Part shown: piece by piece, positions 26,617 through 41,100 of the stretch
Numbering within the stretch: the stretch's first letter is position 1
Layout: every line of letters begins with the position of its first letter
DNA from: Glandiceps talaboti
Lineage: Eukaryota; Hemichordata; Enteropneusta; Spengelidae
Direction of reading: 5' to 3'
DNA length: 64,000 nucleotides
Assembly: GCF_964340395.1 (NCBI RefSeq)
Contig: NC_135564.1
Coordinates: 9,514,861 to 9,578,860 of the forward strand
Position numbers and translations under genes: made by a program
The notes under the pieces: model-generated
Database searches by the model: none
The model's input: only the letters and a program-made list of their open reading frames with translations
Told to the model about the DNA's origin: nothing

Positions 26617-26674
26617 CTGCACTACAAAATTGTTTCGTGTGGCCAGTATAGCTGGTCACACTCGTCAAGTGTAC
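26617..26674 (-). ncRNA. Hammerhead ribozyme fold with one core substitution
   Basis: On the minus strand inner stem I CAC (26671-26669) pairs with GTG (26622-26620). The core TTGACGA (26668-26662) differs from CTGANGA only at its first base. Stem II is long: GTGTG/CACAC, an A-C mismatch, CCAG/CTGG and loop CTATA. GAAA is at 26636-26633, stem III ACAA/TTGT follows, and a GTA cleavage triplet ends at 26623. Farther out CATT can pair with AATG as an outer stem I, leaving an internal loop as in the 6754 copy. Shared blocks GACGAGTG, CACGAAACA and TGTAG mark the same family. The C-to-T change would weaken the core C-G contact, so activity is doubtful. Confidence 0.6.
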
Positions 26675-26821
26675 ACTAATGCCTTCGTCAGTACGAGTCT
26701 TTTTCTGCTTGACATAACACATCTTGACACATCCCACAGACATGTGTATGAGTGTAATTTGATTGAATCAATTCTTCAGGGCTTCGTGAATTCCGAAGTC
26801 AGAATTTTCAATGATCATTAA

Positions 26822-28547
26822 TATCGAAGTCAGAGTCACGGACAAAAAGCGAAAAGTAATAAAAGAAAAAATACCTCCAAGACTATGTAAGGCTGATGTT
26901 TGATCCATCAATGTTATTTTTTACAGTCCTTTGAAATAGATAGTAAAATGGAGAAAATATAACTTATCAGCTTTCATATGTATATTTATATTATATAATG
27001 ATATAATAGTTGCGTTATGATGTTATATACATGACGCTTTAAGTAGATGTAGCAAAGATGTGCAAAAACTAATATGCAGAGGATTTTCCACTCTTATTTG
27101 TTACGTTTTCTGTTTCCTAGTAAATATCCATAAATTTATCAAACCTATCACCATTTCTCTCGTAAATTATGCACATAGAATCTTCATATGGACTAACCTT
27201 TGCCATTAGTCAAAGATGTAAATACCCCTGGGCGAATGAAATAACAGGAGCTTCAAGAACCTACCCTTTTACTCTACCACATGTTGCGTTATTAATTAAC
27301 GTGTAGGACAGCTCACTTATCCGGCTTAGTAAAGAGACCTGGGAAATCGGAATTTGAAATTAGAGTCAAACTGCTTTCTGTTGAGCCATTGGCAAATAAT
27401 AAATGTCCATCTCTTATATATATAAATTGCTTAGATCAAAATGCGGCTATGTACAAACTGAATATGTAGCTACAAAAAGGAAAAACAAGATGTAGATAAA
27501 GATCACAATGATGGTAGTGGCATACAAAGTCACAATGTTTGACAACTTTTTTATGGATCTTTATACAAAGTGTGATGTAAGTGAATATGTTGCACCTTAT
27601 TAAGTGGTATCCATTTTAAGAATTCAAAGATGCAAGGTGTTCCTTCGACCAGACTGTTATGTTCACTGTCGGTGAGTGACATTTGCTATGTTCTTCAAAG
27701 AGGGTTGCAGATTGACAATTCCTGAACATGAATAATGACTGTTTAAATGTTTAAGAAAGAAACTGAAACCGCAGTTCTTATCGTGTTTAGGTTGTTAAAG
27801 ATCATGTGTAGTACCAATCATATTATTCCTTATGTCTTCCAAGTATGATCTCAATCGAGTTGAGCATTGTGTTATTCTAAAGAAGCAGCGTGTGTATGAC
27901 TTTAACGTTTTGAATTCTCTAGTTGCATTCCAACGAACAGGACGAATACCTTGAACTTAAATGTGTCATAATACTGGCCTGTTAAGACTTCAGCCAACAA
28001 ATATCGAAGGTAATTACTCTCCTGACAACTCTCAATTTTCAAACACCAAACAGTCTGTATCGATGTCGCTGTTCCTATTTACCTTGACACCCCTTTTTTG
28101 TTTACGTATAAATTTGCTGAAGGCGTTGACAAATTGTATACAGGCGGACTGTTGTCTCGAAATCGATGACAGATTTAAATTGAACTTACGGCTCAACAAA
28201 CCTACATTCACACAGAGCATAACTAACGTTGAGGTTAATACGATGGGTTTTTAGAGACATGATTTTTTGCACCTATTGGACTTTTTAGTTTAAACAAGCA
28301 TTTATCAAATGGTTGAATACATAGAAATTACATTGCAGGTTGTGTCATCGGAGGTTAATAAGACAATTTCCGAGCTTACGTGTTTAGACACCACCATGGA
28401 CTCGTAAAAGTGTCCCAGTGAGAACTTTAAATATCGATTTGTGATGAATTATCTCTAGCAATATTTATTACCATATACCTGTTGTGATCAGCGCGCATTC
28501 ATGTGTGCAGCAGCAGTTGCCAAGTGATGAGGACAGTGAGCATTGAG

Positions 28548-28553
<6 letters not shown>
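26822..28553. other. No gene recognised
   Basis: A plus-strand frame of 97 codons at 27961-28254 and its antisense have no recognisable motif. Nothing else seen. Confidence 0.5.
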
Positions 28554-28620
<67 letters not shown>

Positions 28621-28721
28621 CTCGGTGAGTATCAATCTGCTAAGACAGTGCTCTATACCGCAGTGGCAGAGCGTAATAGTTTTGTTTAATAAGACAATTT
28701 ATATATATATATATATATATA
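28554..28721 (+). repeat. (TA)n array - interspersed repeat - short (TA)n
   Basis: TA units to 28619, a unique block containing a repeat copy at 28636-28684, then a short TA run at 28702-28721. Confidence 0.9.
28636..28684 (+). repeat. Interspersed repeat copy (inverted relative to 51045-51092)
   Basis: Matches the reverse complement of 51045-51092 over about 48 bp with one difference (GCGTAAT against GCGCAAT). Contains hairpin GCTCT...AGAGC and an A-box-like TGGCAGAGCG. Both copies touch (TA)n arrays. Confidence 0.8.
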
Positions 28722-30395
28722 AAATTGATTCTGACAATATTTTTTTCTTTTATTCAGACAATATACGTTTACATACTTATTGGGAAAGTGAAGTCTTCAG
28801 GTGACTTTAACAGTAATAATAGTTGTTTTGTCTGATTGAAAATAAATCCTCCATAGTTGTACACGAGAAACGTTGCCATGCATAAATAAATGTATTTGAT
28901 ATTGGTATTCTTACTCGTTAATCATCTCGAATTTCACATTTTCAGAAAATGTGTTGTTCAGTATTGATATTTTAGAGGAGCTATTAGAAAGAAAACCTGT
29001 TCAGCGTGTTTTCAAATAACTACTTATTCTATCAAGTGTTGAAAGTTGGTTCCTGAATACTATCTTCTGTAGACGTGTGCGTGTGCAAGTAGTTGTCATT
29101 TAACGGGGTTCAAATAACTGACAACAGCATGCATACACTAAAACCAAATTCATCAATGTGTAGGTTTATCGCTTAACATGCATCGACTTTTACTTGTTCA
29201 AATTATTACTGTAATGATATTCCTTGATGTACAGTCCCTTAAGGAGTGTTTCTGTGTTAGCAAACAGAATGAGTACACGAAATTGATAGTTATTCTAAGC
29301 GCCTGAAATCTCGTCTATTCATTGATACCTAATTAAAGTTGCACCCTTGACAATTGAGAAACCAGGGAAACAAATCTTATCAGAAGCAATTCCTCTAACA
29401 GTCTAAGTACAATGGCCAGTTGTGTTGGCAGGACTAACAGTTGTCTCGTGGGTGTTTGAAAGTGAAATATCCGCTCGTAAGTAACACAATGTCTAAGTAA
29501 GAGCACACTGAAAGGCGCTTGAAATGAGAACACATCTCGCCTAGTTTTTAGAATCATGTAGGGAACAAATGCGGTGAAATGAGTTTATATATTATTCACA
29601 GTTAATATACACTTGTAATGCAATTAGGTCTGAAGCTATACGTGATTGTGACGCTACAGTACGATTTCCGATGTAGATATCTTAACCTTCATACAATTAT
29701 GCAAACAGAAGGAGTGCATACCCGTAAACTTTAAATATAAATACGGCATATATTAATATTATACAGTTGTAGAATGAACTTAGCCTAGTAACCAGCCAAT
29801 CGTTCACAATTGTGCGGTCTGATACATCTCTGAATTAAATATATGAATATATTATTTGAAATGTATCTGTTGCACAATGCACGTCTATATTTAGTACCGC
29901 AATTTGTAGTTCTCTATTACAAATTCCTACTCGCTTTCAATTTAAATTTTGTTGAAGCGTATAACTTGAACTATGCGTGCGTTAGTTTAATTAGGATGTT
30001 ATATTATATGAGAACAGAAGATTAAGGGAATACGTTCCTTGCACTAGGCGTACACTTGATACACTGAGCACAAACGTCTGTCCAGCTGAGATCACGTCAC
30101 CTAGGTGGTGATTGAGTAAAGTATGGACTATGTGATGTTGCTATTTGTCATTGCGACAAGTGTAAATTTGATTTGAAAAACTGCAGCTATAGTTTATCCA
30201 GCTGTACACATTGATTACACTCCCATGGGCCAATCCTTGGGGCTAAGTTCATAAGTAAAACACATGACGCATAGTAAACTTGAAAAGTTCACACGTACTG
30301 CTGCTTTCAACCAGTTAAGTGTTCTTACCCATCCACATATATGACAAACGTTGTCAACTATTATACTACGCTCATGAAAGTAGTATTTTTTCTTT

Positions 30396-30398
<3 letters not shown>
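28722..30398. other. No gene recognised
   Basis: Short frames only (for example 29333-29557 minus and 29843-30025 plus). No domain, RNA gene or element. Confidence 0.5.
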
Positions 30399-30469
<71 letters not shown>

Positions 30470-30483
30470 CTATATATATATAT

Positions 30484-30520
<37 letters not shown>

Positions 30521-30570
30521 TGTATGTATGTATGTATGTATGTATGTATGTATGTATGTGTGTATGTATG
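30399..30570 (+). repeat. (TA)n then (TATG)n compound array
   Basis: TA units to about 30494 with small interruptions, then about seventeen TATG units, then GT/CTGT-rich variants to about 30610. Confidence 0.96.
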
Positions 30571-30636
30571 TGTATGTCTCTGTGTCTGTATGTCTCTGTG
30601 TGTGCGCGCGCGTATGAGTGTGTAATATATCTGATG

Positions 30637-30993
30637 TCATATTGGAAAATGGACTTTAGCACTTGTAAAACTCGTGTAGTGACGATACGTGTGTTGCTGA
30701 ACCAGTGCGTGAACTAGTCCACGTTTCGTGTCACTTTCAGTTTCCTTAATGCATCGTACCTCACTGTCATCATGCATTTTTATTAAGCCTGAAGCTAATA
30801 TCTCCATAAGAGAATTGTCACACTTCATTACCATTACGTACTGTGTCGTGTCATCCCTATAAAAGTCACTCCAATCCCAGTCCATATCCCAAATCCAAAA
30901 TGATTTTTTTGTTTGAACTCTACGACAAGAGTCTGACAAAACGCAAGTTGTTGCAAATGTAATATTACTTATAGCATATGAACACTACAACAA
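30637..30993 (-). CDS. Unrecognised open frame, possible internal exon
   Basis: The minus-strand frame is open from just after a TAG near 30993 to TGA at 30639-30637. It includes a Trp/Asp-rich [17 protein letters not shown] and [22 protein letters not shown] pyrimidine-rich acceptor ending TTTTGTCAG (about 30932) and a GAG/GTACGA donor after HDDSE would delimit an exon of roughly 170 bp. No family is recognised, and no neighbouring exon was found. A consensus plus-strand TATAAAAG near 30858 overlaps it and is probably chance. Confidence 0.22.
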
Positions 30994-33900
30994 GTGATAA
31001 CATTTAATGATTTGTTTAATAAACGGGGGCCGTAAAGTACTCCTACAGTAGTACACGAATAGTTATTGAATCTATGAGTAAATGCTTATGCAACATCTAT
31101 TCAGATTATTAAATGGAAAACACAGTAACACACTTTCATTTGACTTGTAGAAATGTACAATCAATAACAGTATTGACAGTGTGTACATCAATGCAAAATC
31201 GTTTGAAATTCGATGATAAATGCAGATGTTACATCTCTTCTGTAACTCTACACGGCAGTCTAATGTCTTTGGAATGAATGTGAAAAATTAACCCAGCATA
31301 AAATTTCTAAATAGTGGATGAAATGAAAAGTAAGAAAATTTGACACTTTTGGGGTTTTACATCCAGTGTTATATCCACAATATTTTTCTATGGGAAATAC
31401 GAGTGACCTAAGGGGCCTTTGTCACTACTAGTCGCTAGACGAGTATTTTCTGGTTGAATGAAGGAAGATATTGCAGAATAACATAATTATACCAAGGTCA
31501 GTAATATCAAAGAAAAATTGTAGAAAGTAATTTTGAATGTTTTCACTCCTATTTCGAACACAGCAGAACCAGTGACGTAAACGAGACAGAACAACCAGAG
31601 TATATATTCCATATTTTTTGTTCAACTTGGCTCGTGCATGGTATGAATAATTCACTGTTGTTGACAGTGCTGTTTTACTTGTTATTGTGTAAGTATTGAT
31701 ATCCGTATTGTTATTGCTATATTGTTGCGAAATGTGTCCTACAGGACACAAAATGTATCTGCCGAGCAAGGGAACATTAATTTACGTTGCCATAATTTAT
31801 GACAGTAGGAAATGTAAAATTTTAGATTTATTGAATTGTAACATTTCGGTTGAAGTTTTACTTTAGCTTATAGTTACAACTTTTGGGGTCACGCATATGA
31901 TTGTAATATGCTGTAAATAGTGAAACATTGTCTATACATCATGATTGTACTTTTAAATTGTAAAGCCAAATCTTAAATGTACTATATTCTTTACTTGTTC
32001 TTTCCTGATTATATTGCATATGATGTCTTGTAATGGAATACATTCTTGTCAATCACATAACATTCATTTAGTGTCTTGTAATCTTAAAGTGTAAGTATGT
32101 TGGTTAAAATTGATTTCTAAGTTGAGTGAAATGGAAAACAGCTGATTTTAGAAGATATCAAAATCACCCTTCAGCAAACCAAGTATACTACAATTGCATG
32201 ATATACATATGCTTTCGTTTTTACAATACAGACATGTTATCATTAGATTAATAGAAACACATTTAAAAGGAATATGTTAAATCTGAATTTATCTCGGAAT
32301 AACAACGCGTGTGGATATGAACGTTCGTTAGGTATTATTGCTTGCACACCCGAGGAATGGAGAGAAATGAACCGCGGCTCATCTAATGCCAACATCAACT
32401 TCCCAAACCATTTCGATTGTGGACAGGAGGCGTTCACACGATTGCTAGAGACGAACACATTGACCTTTGCGTTAAAGTAATGTGATTCCGAAGTTTTTTA
32501 AGAGCCCAAATGTGTTAGTGACATCCTCTATCAAATAAAACCATTAGTCATCCTTAGCAAAGAGAATGGAATACCTTGGTTTGATTTCAGCTGACACGGA
32601 ATCTTTACAAATTTAACACGCCACGGTGATATTGGAATGAGAAACGTCCTTCTTGATTACCACAAAATTGATTTTGATCGACCACACAATCAGTCGTCCC
32701 CCTCAAAAACATTTACGCTGATTGAGTTGCTATCAATTTTGATGTATAATGGAAAGTTAATTTAATCTAGAGACACAAACATTAATTAATTTAAGTTCGA
32801 AGACCAGCGTTGAAAAAAGGAAAGCGGCAATACTTGTTGTTGTAAGTGGACATCTACATTTTGTGTTTCATTGAATTGATTTAAAATGCAGGTAAAATTT
32901 CGACGTCTTATTCTATTGACAAAATTTGATTGAGTTATTGAATATATTCCAATAGAATCAGACGCACATGTATGACTTTGTTTACTATGAGACAGTGATA
33001 AGCAGAATATCACGTTCTCCATTCATCACATCTTGTCTCTAGTTTTGTCTATATCTATGAATCTTGTCTTCTTAGATCTATCATTCAAAAGTGATCTTAC
33101 TCATCTAGATTTTAAAGCCGGGTAAAGCTATATAGTTGTTTAAACTTCCCGTGCAGTGATCTGCCAAGCTTGTACATAGCAATTCACTCAGACGATACAG
33201 TTTTCATAGATAGATAGATCTTTCTTCTTCTGTGTACTTGTCTTGCTTTTGTTCCGGTTATTGCATCAATAAGACGATTTTATTGATATTTCGAACATAG
33301 TAATAAAATATGTAGAGTTGAATTGATTTTGATACACTTGGAGAAGGTTACCGATAAAATGTGAAATGGAATAATTAGATGAAGAAGAAACCGGTAATTT
33401 CAAACCGAAATATCCAATTTCAGCAATATTCGATTTGCCTTTGAGTTTCTTAGTTTAGAAATGAAGGTTGATGATACTATAGTTAACGAGACAAGGTGAT
33501 TTACGTCAAACCCGGATGTGCTGTCATCAATATCTCTTCAATTATCTTGTCTGTCAAAGCATGAGAAGTTGATGTCAGTTTCCTTGATATAACTTGACTA
33601 ATTAAATATGACATTAATGTTGATTACTATTTCAAAGAAAAATTGCACATTACATTTATTAATGGGGAAATATTGGAAGTCGTTATTTTCAAAGTTACAA
33701 TTATGAGATCATTAAAATATTGTATAACATATATAAAACATACACATAGGATTATTGATAGTAAGAGTTCAAAATTGCCGCTTCCTGGAATTAAATCAAT
33801 CTGGATTTTGTTTTCAATCTTGATGATAATGTTTGCATAATCAAGCTTTCATGACCTTTTTATACAACTGCGGTATATAGATCTGAGTCGATTCGTTTCA

Positions 33901-34014
33901 TTTCAGTATTAATTAATTTCATATCTAACATTTGTCGGTGTCATTTAGGAATGACAGGAAACTTCTATTACTAATTAATTAGTGCATCGGCTAAAGGCTG
34001 CATGGTTATACCAA
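30994..34014. other. No gene recognised
   Basis: Frames at 31428-31769 (minus), 32243-32480 (both strands) and 33643-33840 (plus) lack motifs or splice context. Confidence 0.5.
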
Positions 34015-34031
34015 AACACACACACACACAC

Positions 34032-34072
<41 letters not shown>

Positions 34073-34073
34073 T
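34015..34073 (+). repeat. (AC)n-(ACAG)n microsatellite
   Basis: AC units pass to about ten ACAG units. Confidence 0.95.
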
Positions 34074-34745
34074 ATATAATTCCGTACACCACAATTGCAA
34101 AAACTAAGCACTTTTATCTAAAACATTGCAGTCTTAACGGCATTCATGGACTCTAAAACTCTCAAAGCGTATGTTTTGAAGATATCAATATACAGTTGTA
34201 ATACAGATATACTATAGCTATATCAGCCTCTGTAATATTCTTATGCAAAGACGATGTAAATAACTACTACAGTTTTCCATTAATCTTACATTAATCAGGT
34301 CGGTGAGGTAGAGCGAACGCTTAATAAATTATTATAGACTGTCTATATGGCATTGTATATAGTTTCCTGATTGGGTGTGGTTAACTGTATATAAAGAACA
34401 AATATAGAGCTATCCTTCCCTATATGGTGGTGGCATATCTAGACATGAACGTACGAACGGACGCAATCTAAGAATATTCGAAAACAAATGTTCAATTGAC
34501 TTAGTTATCTGTAAGTTCAAACGGAATTGTTCAACTGTAATAAAAAGCGAAGCACTTTGTTTTATCTTACATTATCAATATTCTAGAGCCAGTGTAATGG
34601 ACGTTGTCTTAAGTTGTAAATGAGTATACTACAACCAGTAAATGTGAGATATGATGCCCCTCGTTCTGACTACGTTGTCCTGCCCCCAAGTTCCCCAAAT
34701 TCATTCAAATGGTAAATGCTAAACTAGCTAGTAGGCTTATTACAT
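34074..34745. other. No gene recognised
   Basis: Nothing supported. Confidence 0.55.
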
Positions 34746-34831
34746 TTTAAATACAATACAATACAATACAATACAATACAATACAATACAATACAATACA
34801 ATACAATACAATACAATACAATACAATACAA
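34746..34831 (+). repeat. (AATAC)n pentanucleotide array
   Basis: About sixteen perfect AATAC units. A few units of the same motif occur near 640. Confidence 0.97.
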
Positions 34832-36985
34832 GTATAACATACCTCACCGTTTTGTTAAATGAATCTTGAGAGTTGGTGACAACAAGCATACAGTGAAGTG
34901 GACGCAATCTCAAACTGAGCGTAATATCCACTGCGCCTCTTATTATATTGCTTCTTAACACCTACCACACTCATTTAGTTATTGACATATATTATACGTC
35001 AATTCGAATGAAGCTAAGGCTTAGCATAACTTGTTGACAAAACGATTTCTTTCCCATGGTTGCATGCATTTAATTACTTGCCATTCTGGCTTCTTTCCCA
35101 TGCCTGACACTCTTATCTAAACAAAGACCGCGCAAAATAGCTCAAAATTACCTATTTAAACTTGGAGGAAGCGATTAAAGTCAGGTGTCTGCGGAAATTG
35201 TTAAATAAACACTTCTGCAGCTTATAGCGTGTGATTGAACAAATATCATCGTAACTTGCCAACGACAACGTTGATGTACACAAACGAAAAAAAAGGAAAT
35301 CAAAGTAGTACTCACTTTTTAAGAAGAAAAGGAACACCGATATTTAGAGCGCATAAATGTTCACTATATGGCCTTCAGTTACCTACTGGCACCTTATCCC
35401 TCGCCAGCCTTTTTATGTTTGTGCGAGTTGCAAGAAGCAAGGAAATTATTAATTTGTTGCTATGGTTATTGCATAATTTCATCAGGCGAAAACAAAAGCA
35501 GTGGGTTGGTAGGAACATAGGGAATGCAGTCGTGAAGGAAAATAGAATTCCAACGACGTCATTGAGAAACAATTGGCTTTAGAAAAAAATAAATGTATTC
35601 AGGTAATGAATATTGGATGAAACTAAACTCCGTTGCTGTGGTAATTTGAAAAGTGTGCGGCGGAATCATCAGTAGAATCACAAAGTACGTTATTTTATCA
35701 ATCTAATATCTGTTTGAATCTAAACTTGGGGAAAAATCTAATATTTGTAATCTGGAAAAAATATTTGAATTTATTTTATTTTCGAGTATAGAATAAATAT
35801 TTCTACCATAATGATTATGAAATAATAAATTATGAAATACTATCAACGGATCTATGTCTGTGGGTATTCCCTGAACCCTTACACGGTATGATATTGATAT
35901 GCATTTTACACTATATATTAGTTTAAAACCAGCTGTCCACAACAAAAATGAATTTCTTCAAAATATCATTGACACTAACATTGAACCGGCAATACATCGA
36001 TTATTCAGCTAAATTAGGAAATTGTGTGTGACTAAAATTTGCATAGATACAGTCATTGAACTTCAATTTCTTCCCTTATTCGGATATGTCTTTGATGTCA
36101 TTATTGTTTCCGTCACATACGATCAGAACTGTAAGCTTTCAATTCTATTTCGTACGTATCGACGTGAGTGTGGGCGTCACTTGACGGACTACAAATCGTT
36201 CATTGATCAGGGAAGGGAAATTTTGCACTTAATTGTATTTACCTTTACTTGGATTTCAATTGCTAGGAATATTAATAAGATAACCTTCGTTGTGTTTGAT
36301 GTCGATGTAAAAAGGAGTACCGGGATAATAATTACAGGAGTAATGACTGGCTACAAATGAGCTCAGTTACAAATATATACAGCAATGCCACGTGTTGGCT
36401 AATATATACACCTTTACAACATGGAGTCCGTAGTTGGAAGTTAATGTATTATTCTCTTTCAAGTGGTTTTCATATAAAACAAAGAATTGTAAATTTACTG
36501 CAAATGCCATAATAATTCAACTATTCCTAAGAAGCAAAAGGAATGAAATCTCAACTACAAAATGTACATAGTCACTAATTTTCCCTTTTCATTCGATCGG
36601 GTTTTTTTTTTTTAATTTTGTACGCTTCTTCTGTTAATCAAGAAAGATGTCGATTTAAATCAAATTTGCTCAACAAATGGGCATGATTCAATAAAAATAT
36701 CATATTTCTTCCTTTACCTGCCTGTCAATGGCACTGAAACCACGTTAAAGATAGTGTTATCGTTTCGTCTGTGATAATGTCATCAAGACCAAAATTTCCA
36801 AAGTTTATTGTAGTGGATAAAATGATAGTCTAAACATACGAATTCAATCAAGTCAACCCTGTCTGCGTTTAGTATTTAGCTTATACCTTACCACAACAAT
36901 GCCCTTTTTTGCATTTGTTTCTGTCGTACAACAGACTGACAATTCGTACATGCATAATATTTGCACAATATGATTTAAGTAACGA
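34832..36985. other. No gene recognised
   Basis: Frames at 35235-35582 (plus) and 36022-36360 (plus) are open but show no domain, signal peptide or splice-bounded structure. Confidence 0.5.
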
Positions 36986-36989
36986 CACT

Positions 36990-37126
<137 letters not shown>

Positions 37127-38088
37127 TTCCGACAATGTTGGTTTTCTTAATGCATTTCTCTTAAAGAAAAACAGTAAGTTAGAGGTTTCTCCTTGGAAAA
37201 AATCCATATATTACAATATGAAAAGATTCGCATTACCTTTCAACAGCCAAGTCACGATACATTTTAACAAAATAAGGAAGAAATGACAGAGGTGAACTAT
37301 ACAGCTTAATGTCATTTTTTTTCATGTCTGTGTATGACGAAGTATGTATGTATGTATGTCCAATACATTACACGATACCAAATTGGAAACACAATGCATT
37401 ATTTATGAAACCAACACTAGATGCTTCTTGATACCTACAGTGATAAGGCCACATTATCTTGAAGAATTGGAATAATAGTGTATTCGTGACAGGAAAGCAA
37501 CTTTCAATTGAAAGGCAAAGATAGCAAAATACAATGGGTTAAACCTGTCAAGGTGTTTTAGCATTGCTTCGATTTTTATTGTGTATTCAGTTCCCTTTTG
37601 GTAAACTTGTGCGTTAGATGTGTTCAATTTTTTTTAAGATGGTCGAAAGCAGTGAGCATGCCTGTGTTAAGGGTATTTATGTATTTATTTATTTATTTAT
37701 TTATTTATTCATGCATATATATTAGCTTTCTGTTATTTTTATCAAATTTGTAACTTTGGTCCGAGACCGTTTTCGTATTTACATATTCATGTTCTCCCCT
37801 TTTTATATAGGCTAGGGAACTTAATCAATACCATAAATAATTCAATAAATTGTATTCAGACGCATTTAACACTATATGAGTGCCTAACTGGATATCCCCA
37901 TCTCTTATCTATAATCTTATGTTTTCCAGCATTCATTATTGTACAATTGACTACCACAGAGAGTGTTGTTGGTACTCAGTTTGAATTTATATATGGCATT
38001 CAATAATTAAAAATGGTCCCTTCAAACAACAGCAACAAGGACGGCAACAAGAACAAAAAAAAGACCACAAAAAACAACAAAACGTCAA
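37127..38088. other. No gene; small (TATT)n run
   Basis: A short ATTT-type run at 37677-37709; nothing else is recognised. Confidence 0.55.
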
Positions 38089-38108
38089 ACACCACCACCA
38101 CCACCACC

Positions 38109-38155
<47 letters not shown>

Positions 38156-38173
38156 ACAACAACAACAACAACC
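38089..38173 (+). repeat. (ACC)n then (AAC)n trinucleotide array
   Basis: ACC units to about 38123 then AAC units to 38173, with small interruptions. Confidence 0.96.
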
Positions 38174-41100
38174 CGATATCGTTCTTCAATGACAACCATA
38201 ATCTTAAATATCAAAGGAGTAATACTTCCTTAGCCCCATCATACATGTAATATCAAACCGAAAGAAGTGTGCATTTGCATATTTTATATAATATCCTAAC
38301 AGGATGTTCGAGGAAAGCTGTTCAAATATGGTTTGTCTCAAATTGTCTGTTGATATGAAAATCGGTTGAGTTAATGTTGAGTTAATCAATCATACCGAGA
38401 CAGCCATTATAAGGCGTTGTCTCAATTATATTAACAATACTTTGCTGATTATTCATCAAGACTAGGTCGATTAATTGAACAATCCAAATTGTCTGAAAGA
38501 TTCCTACGTTGATCAGATATTCTTAGCTCAAATTATCTTCTAAATTTGTTTGAACTTTTTAATCGGTTTGAATTCCAGAAATGTATAATTTAAGTTCGTT
38601 GATGTTGCTATAAAAAGGTTATTATACATGATATTATACATGATGTTCCATTGCGCGTTTATAAGATTGATGAGAAAGCGATGCATGTCAGTTGTGGCAC
38701 ATGGTATTTATTCATCAGGAGCGTTTCAAGATCGCAATATTTCTTTTTAGACTTAATCAGGCTCTCTTTTCAAGTTTATAACTTTTATTTTGTATTTTAA
38801 AAATGATTTACTGCTTGAGAATGTAGTTCTCTATTCTATTGTTATGATACACTACTTGGATTTTTTCTGGGATGGGAATGGGGGACAGGGAGAGGAAATC
38901 ACACCACCACAGTAGTTCACCTTTTTTTTAAATGAAGTTAAATGTGATTGAATTTAAACGGTAGCAAATATAGTTAGTGTGTGCAAACGAGTGCAGGGAG
39001 AAATACCAATCATATGAGGTGAACATTAGGAATACAGTTAACACCCACCCACCACTTTAGTTGATACCTATTTTAATTGATGTATGGATTGATAGTTTGT
39101 TTGTTTCATTCCTTCCATGTGAGCCATGAAAGTTAGCTGTTCTCATTTTCCCATGGGAACCAATACTGACAAATACCATAGCGAAGCGTTTATGATAGTA
39201 TTAAAATGTCTATGCTGCCTACGCACGTCACTATGAATTCCCGCCAATACCACGTGCGTTAAGATATGAAATTGCTCCCCTTCTCCGACAAAGTGAGAAC
39301 TTGTTTTATTCAAACAGAAACACACACAGATTATCTGTCTCTTGTAAAACATGGCTATATTACTAGTAAAAGTAAAGGTTGGTCTTACGCAGTGTCCACA
39401 CGGTGTAAAATATATTTATAAAACAATACGACAGAAAACCTGAAATTTGATAACGGTAAGTAATAACAGACTACACTTTAAATGCAGTGTATGTTGGGTA
39501 TATCGTATATACAGCTATGTTTGACATTAGTTTGACATTAGTTTGACATTTCATCGATTTGCCATTTTGAGGATTATTCAAAGAGACAGATGATACAGAA
39601 AAGTTCAGCAATGCTACTCTTCAGCCCTGCGCTTCACCAACTAAGTATGATACAGGTCATTCTATATCCGATGCGATGACATTTTACTATTTCTCAGGAT
39701 ATTTGACAAAAAATTCTGAAAATATTAAATGGACATTTATGTTGTACATTGTATGTTCTAATAACGTGGAAGAGGCATTTGAAAATATCGCTGTTGACAG
39801 ATGCCCTTTCTGATTTCGTCATTTTTGTGGAAACAGGGTTTTGGTTCTTCACATAGGGAACAGTTAGTACTCAATGTTATTGTAGACAATATGTTTATTT
39901 ATATAATATTCTACTAATATTCATCCGCTGTCGATTATAATTTTTTACTGTATACGCTCCCTCACAACAGTGCCGATCTTCGGTAATACATATTTTATAA
40001 CTATACACTAAGACGTCATAATCGGACAACACAACTAAAATCACGGCAAACACAGAGATTTTGTAGTTTAAATACGGCGCAAACATCTGCTGCGTCAAGA
40101 CAAAAGATTGGATGAGGTAGATTTATTTTAAAATGTATTATAAAAACAAACAAACTTCATTCAGAAATAGAATGTTTCCCTGTTTTACAAACAATCGTCT
40201 GCCATTATAGCAATGTTTCTAAAGATTAAAACTTTAAAGTAAAAGTTTGACACATCATTTGATGGACATATAGATGGCAAAGTTAATTTTGTGGTGACTG
40301 GATGTTTACTGTAGTATTATTTATCCTAATCGCTAAATCTACTACTAATACCCTCCTAACTACTCAAAGAACATACCTGCATGACATTGTAATCGTGTAA
40401 ATTATTGATTTATAATCCAAAAAAAGCTTGAAACAAGATTATAAAGAACATATATTGTGAATAATTCAAAGTGTTACTAAATGTAGGATAGAGTAAATTG
40501 TACACGGTTTATTCTTTATTGTATACGAAACCGTTGTTAGTATGAAAAGTATATATCAACAGTTCTTGTAAGTAAAATAATTACAATAGCTAACGCCTAA
40601 AGAATAATAAGATCGATAATCATGAAATATATTAGTATAACTGTGACTTAACTGGAGCCAATGGCGATGCAGAATATTAATGAGTTGAGCTTAAACATAA
40701 ATTTAAGCCTACGGATCAGACGTACTGGAGCCTAAATTCTTATTGTGTAGAAATATTAACGGTAGAGGCGGTAAACCACATCTCTAGATAGTAAATATGT
40801 ACAGAAAATTAACATTTTACGTTTGTATTAGAATATATAGCAGGTAGGAATGAGGGGGAAAGGGGCGGTGTACACAGAAATTTGGAATGCGAAGGGGGTG
40901 CCTTCAAAATGTTGATGGTCTAAGGGTGGAGGGGCATGAACAATTTTGCCGATGAGTTGAACCAAATTAAAGGACAGAATATATAGTCCTTTACCTTCTA
41001 CATTTGCAAAGTTTCTTGTGACTTCGCCGCAATAATATATATATTTATTAAACCCGTGTAGGGCTTATGCTTGAGTTATGAGGCATATACACACTTGATA

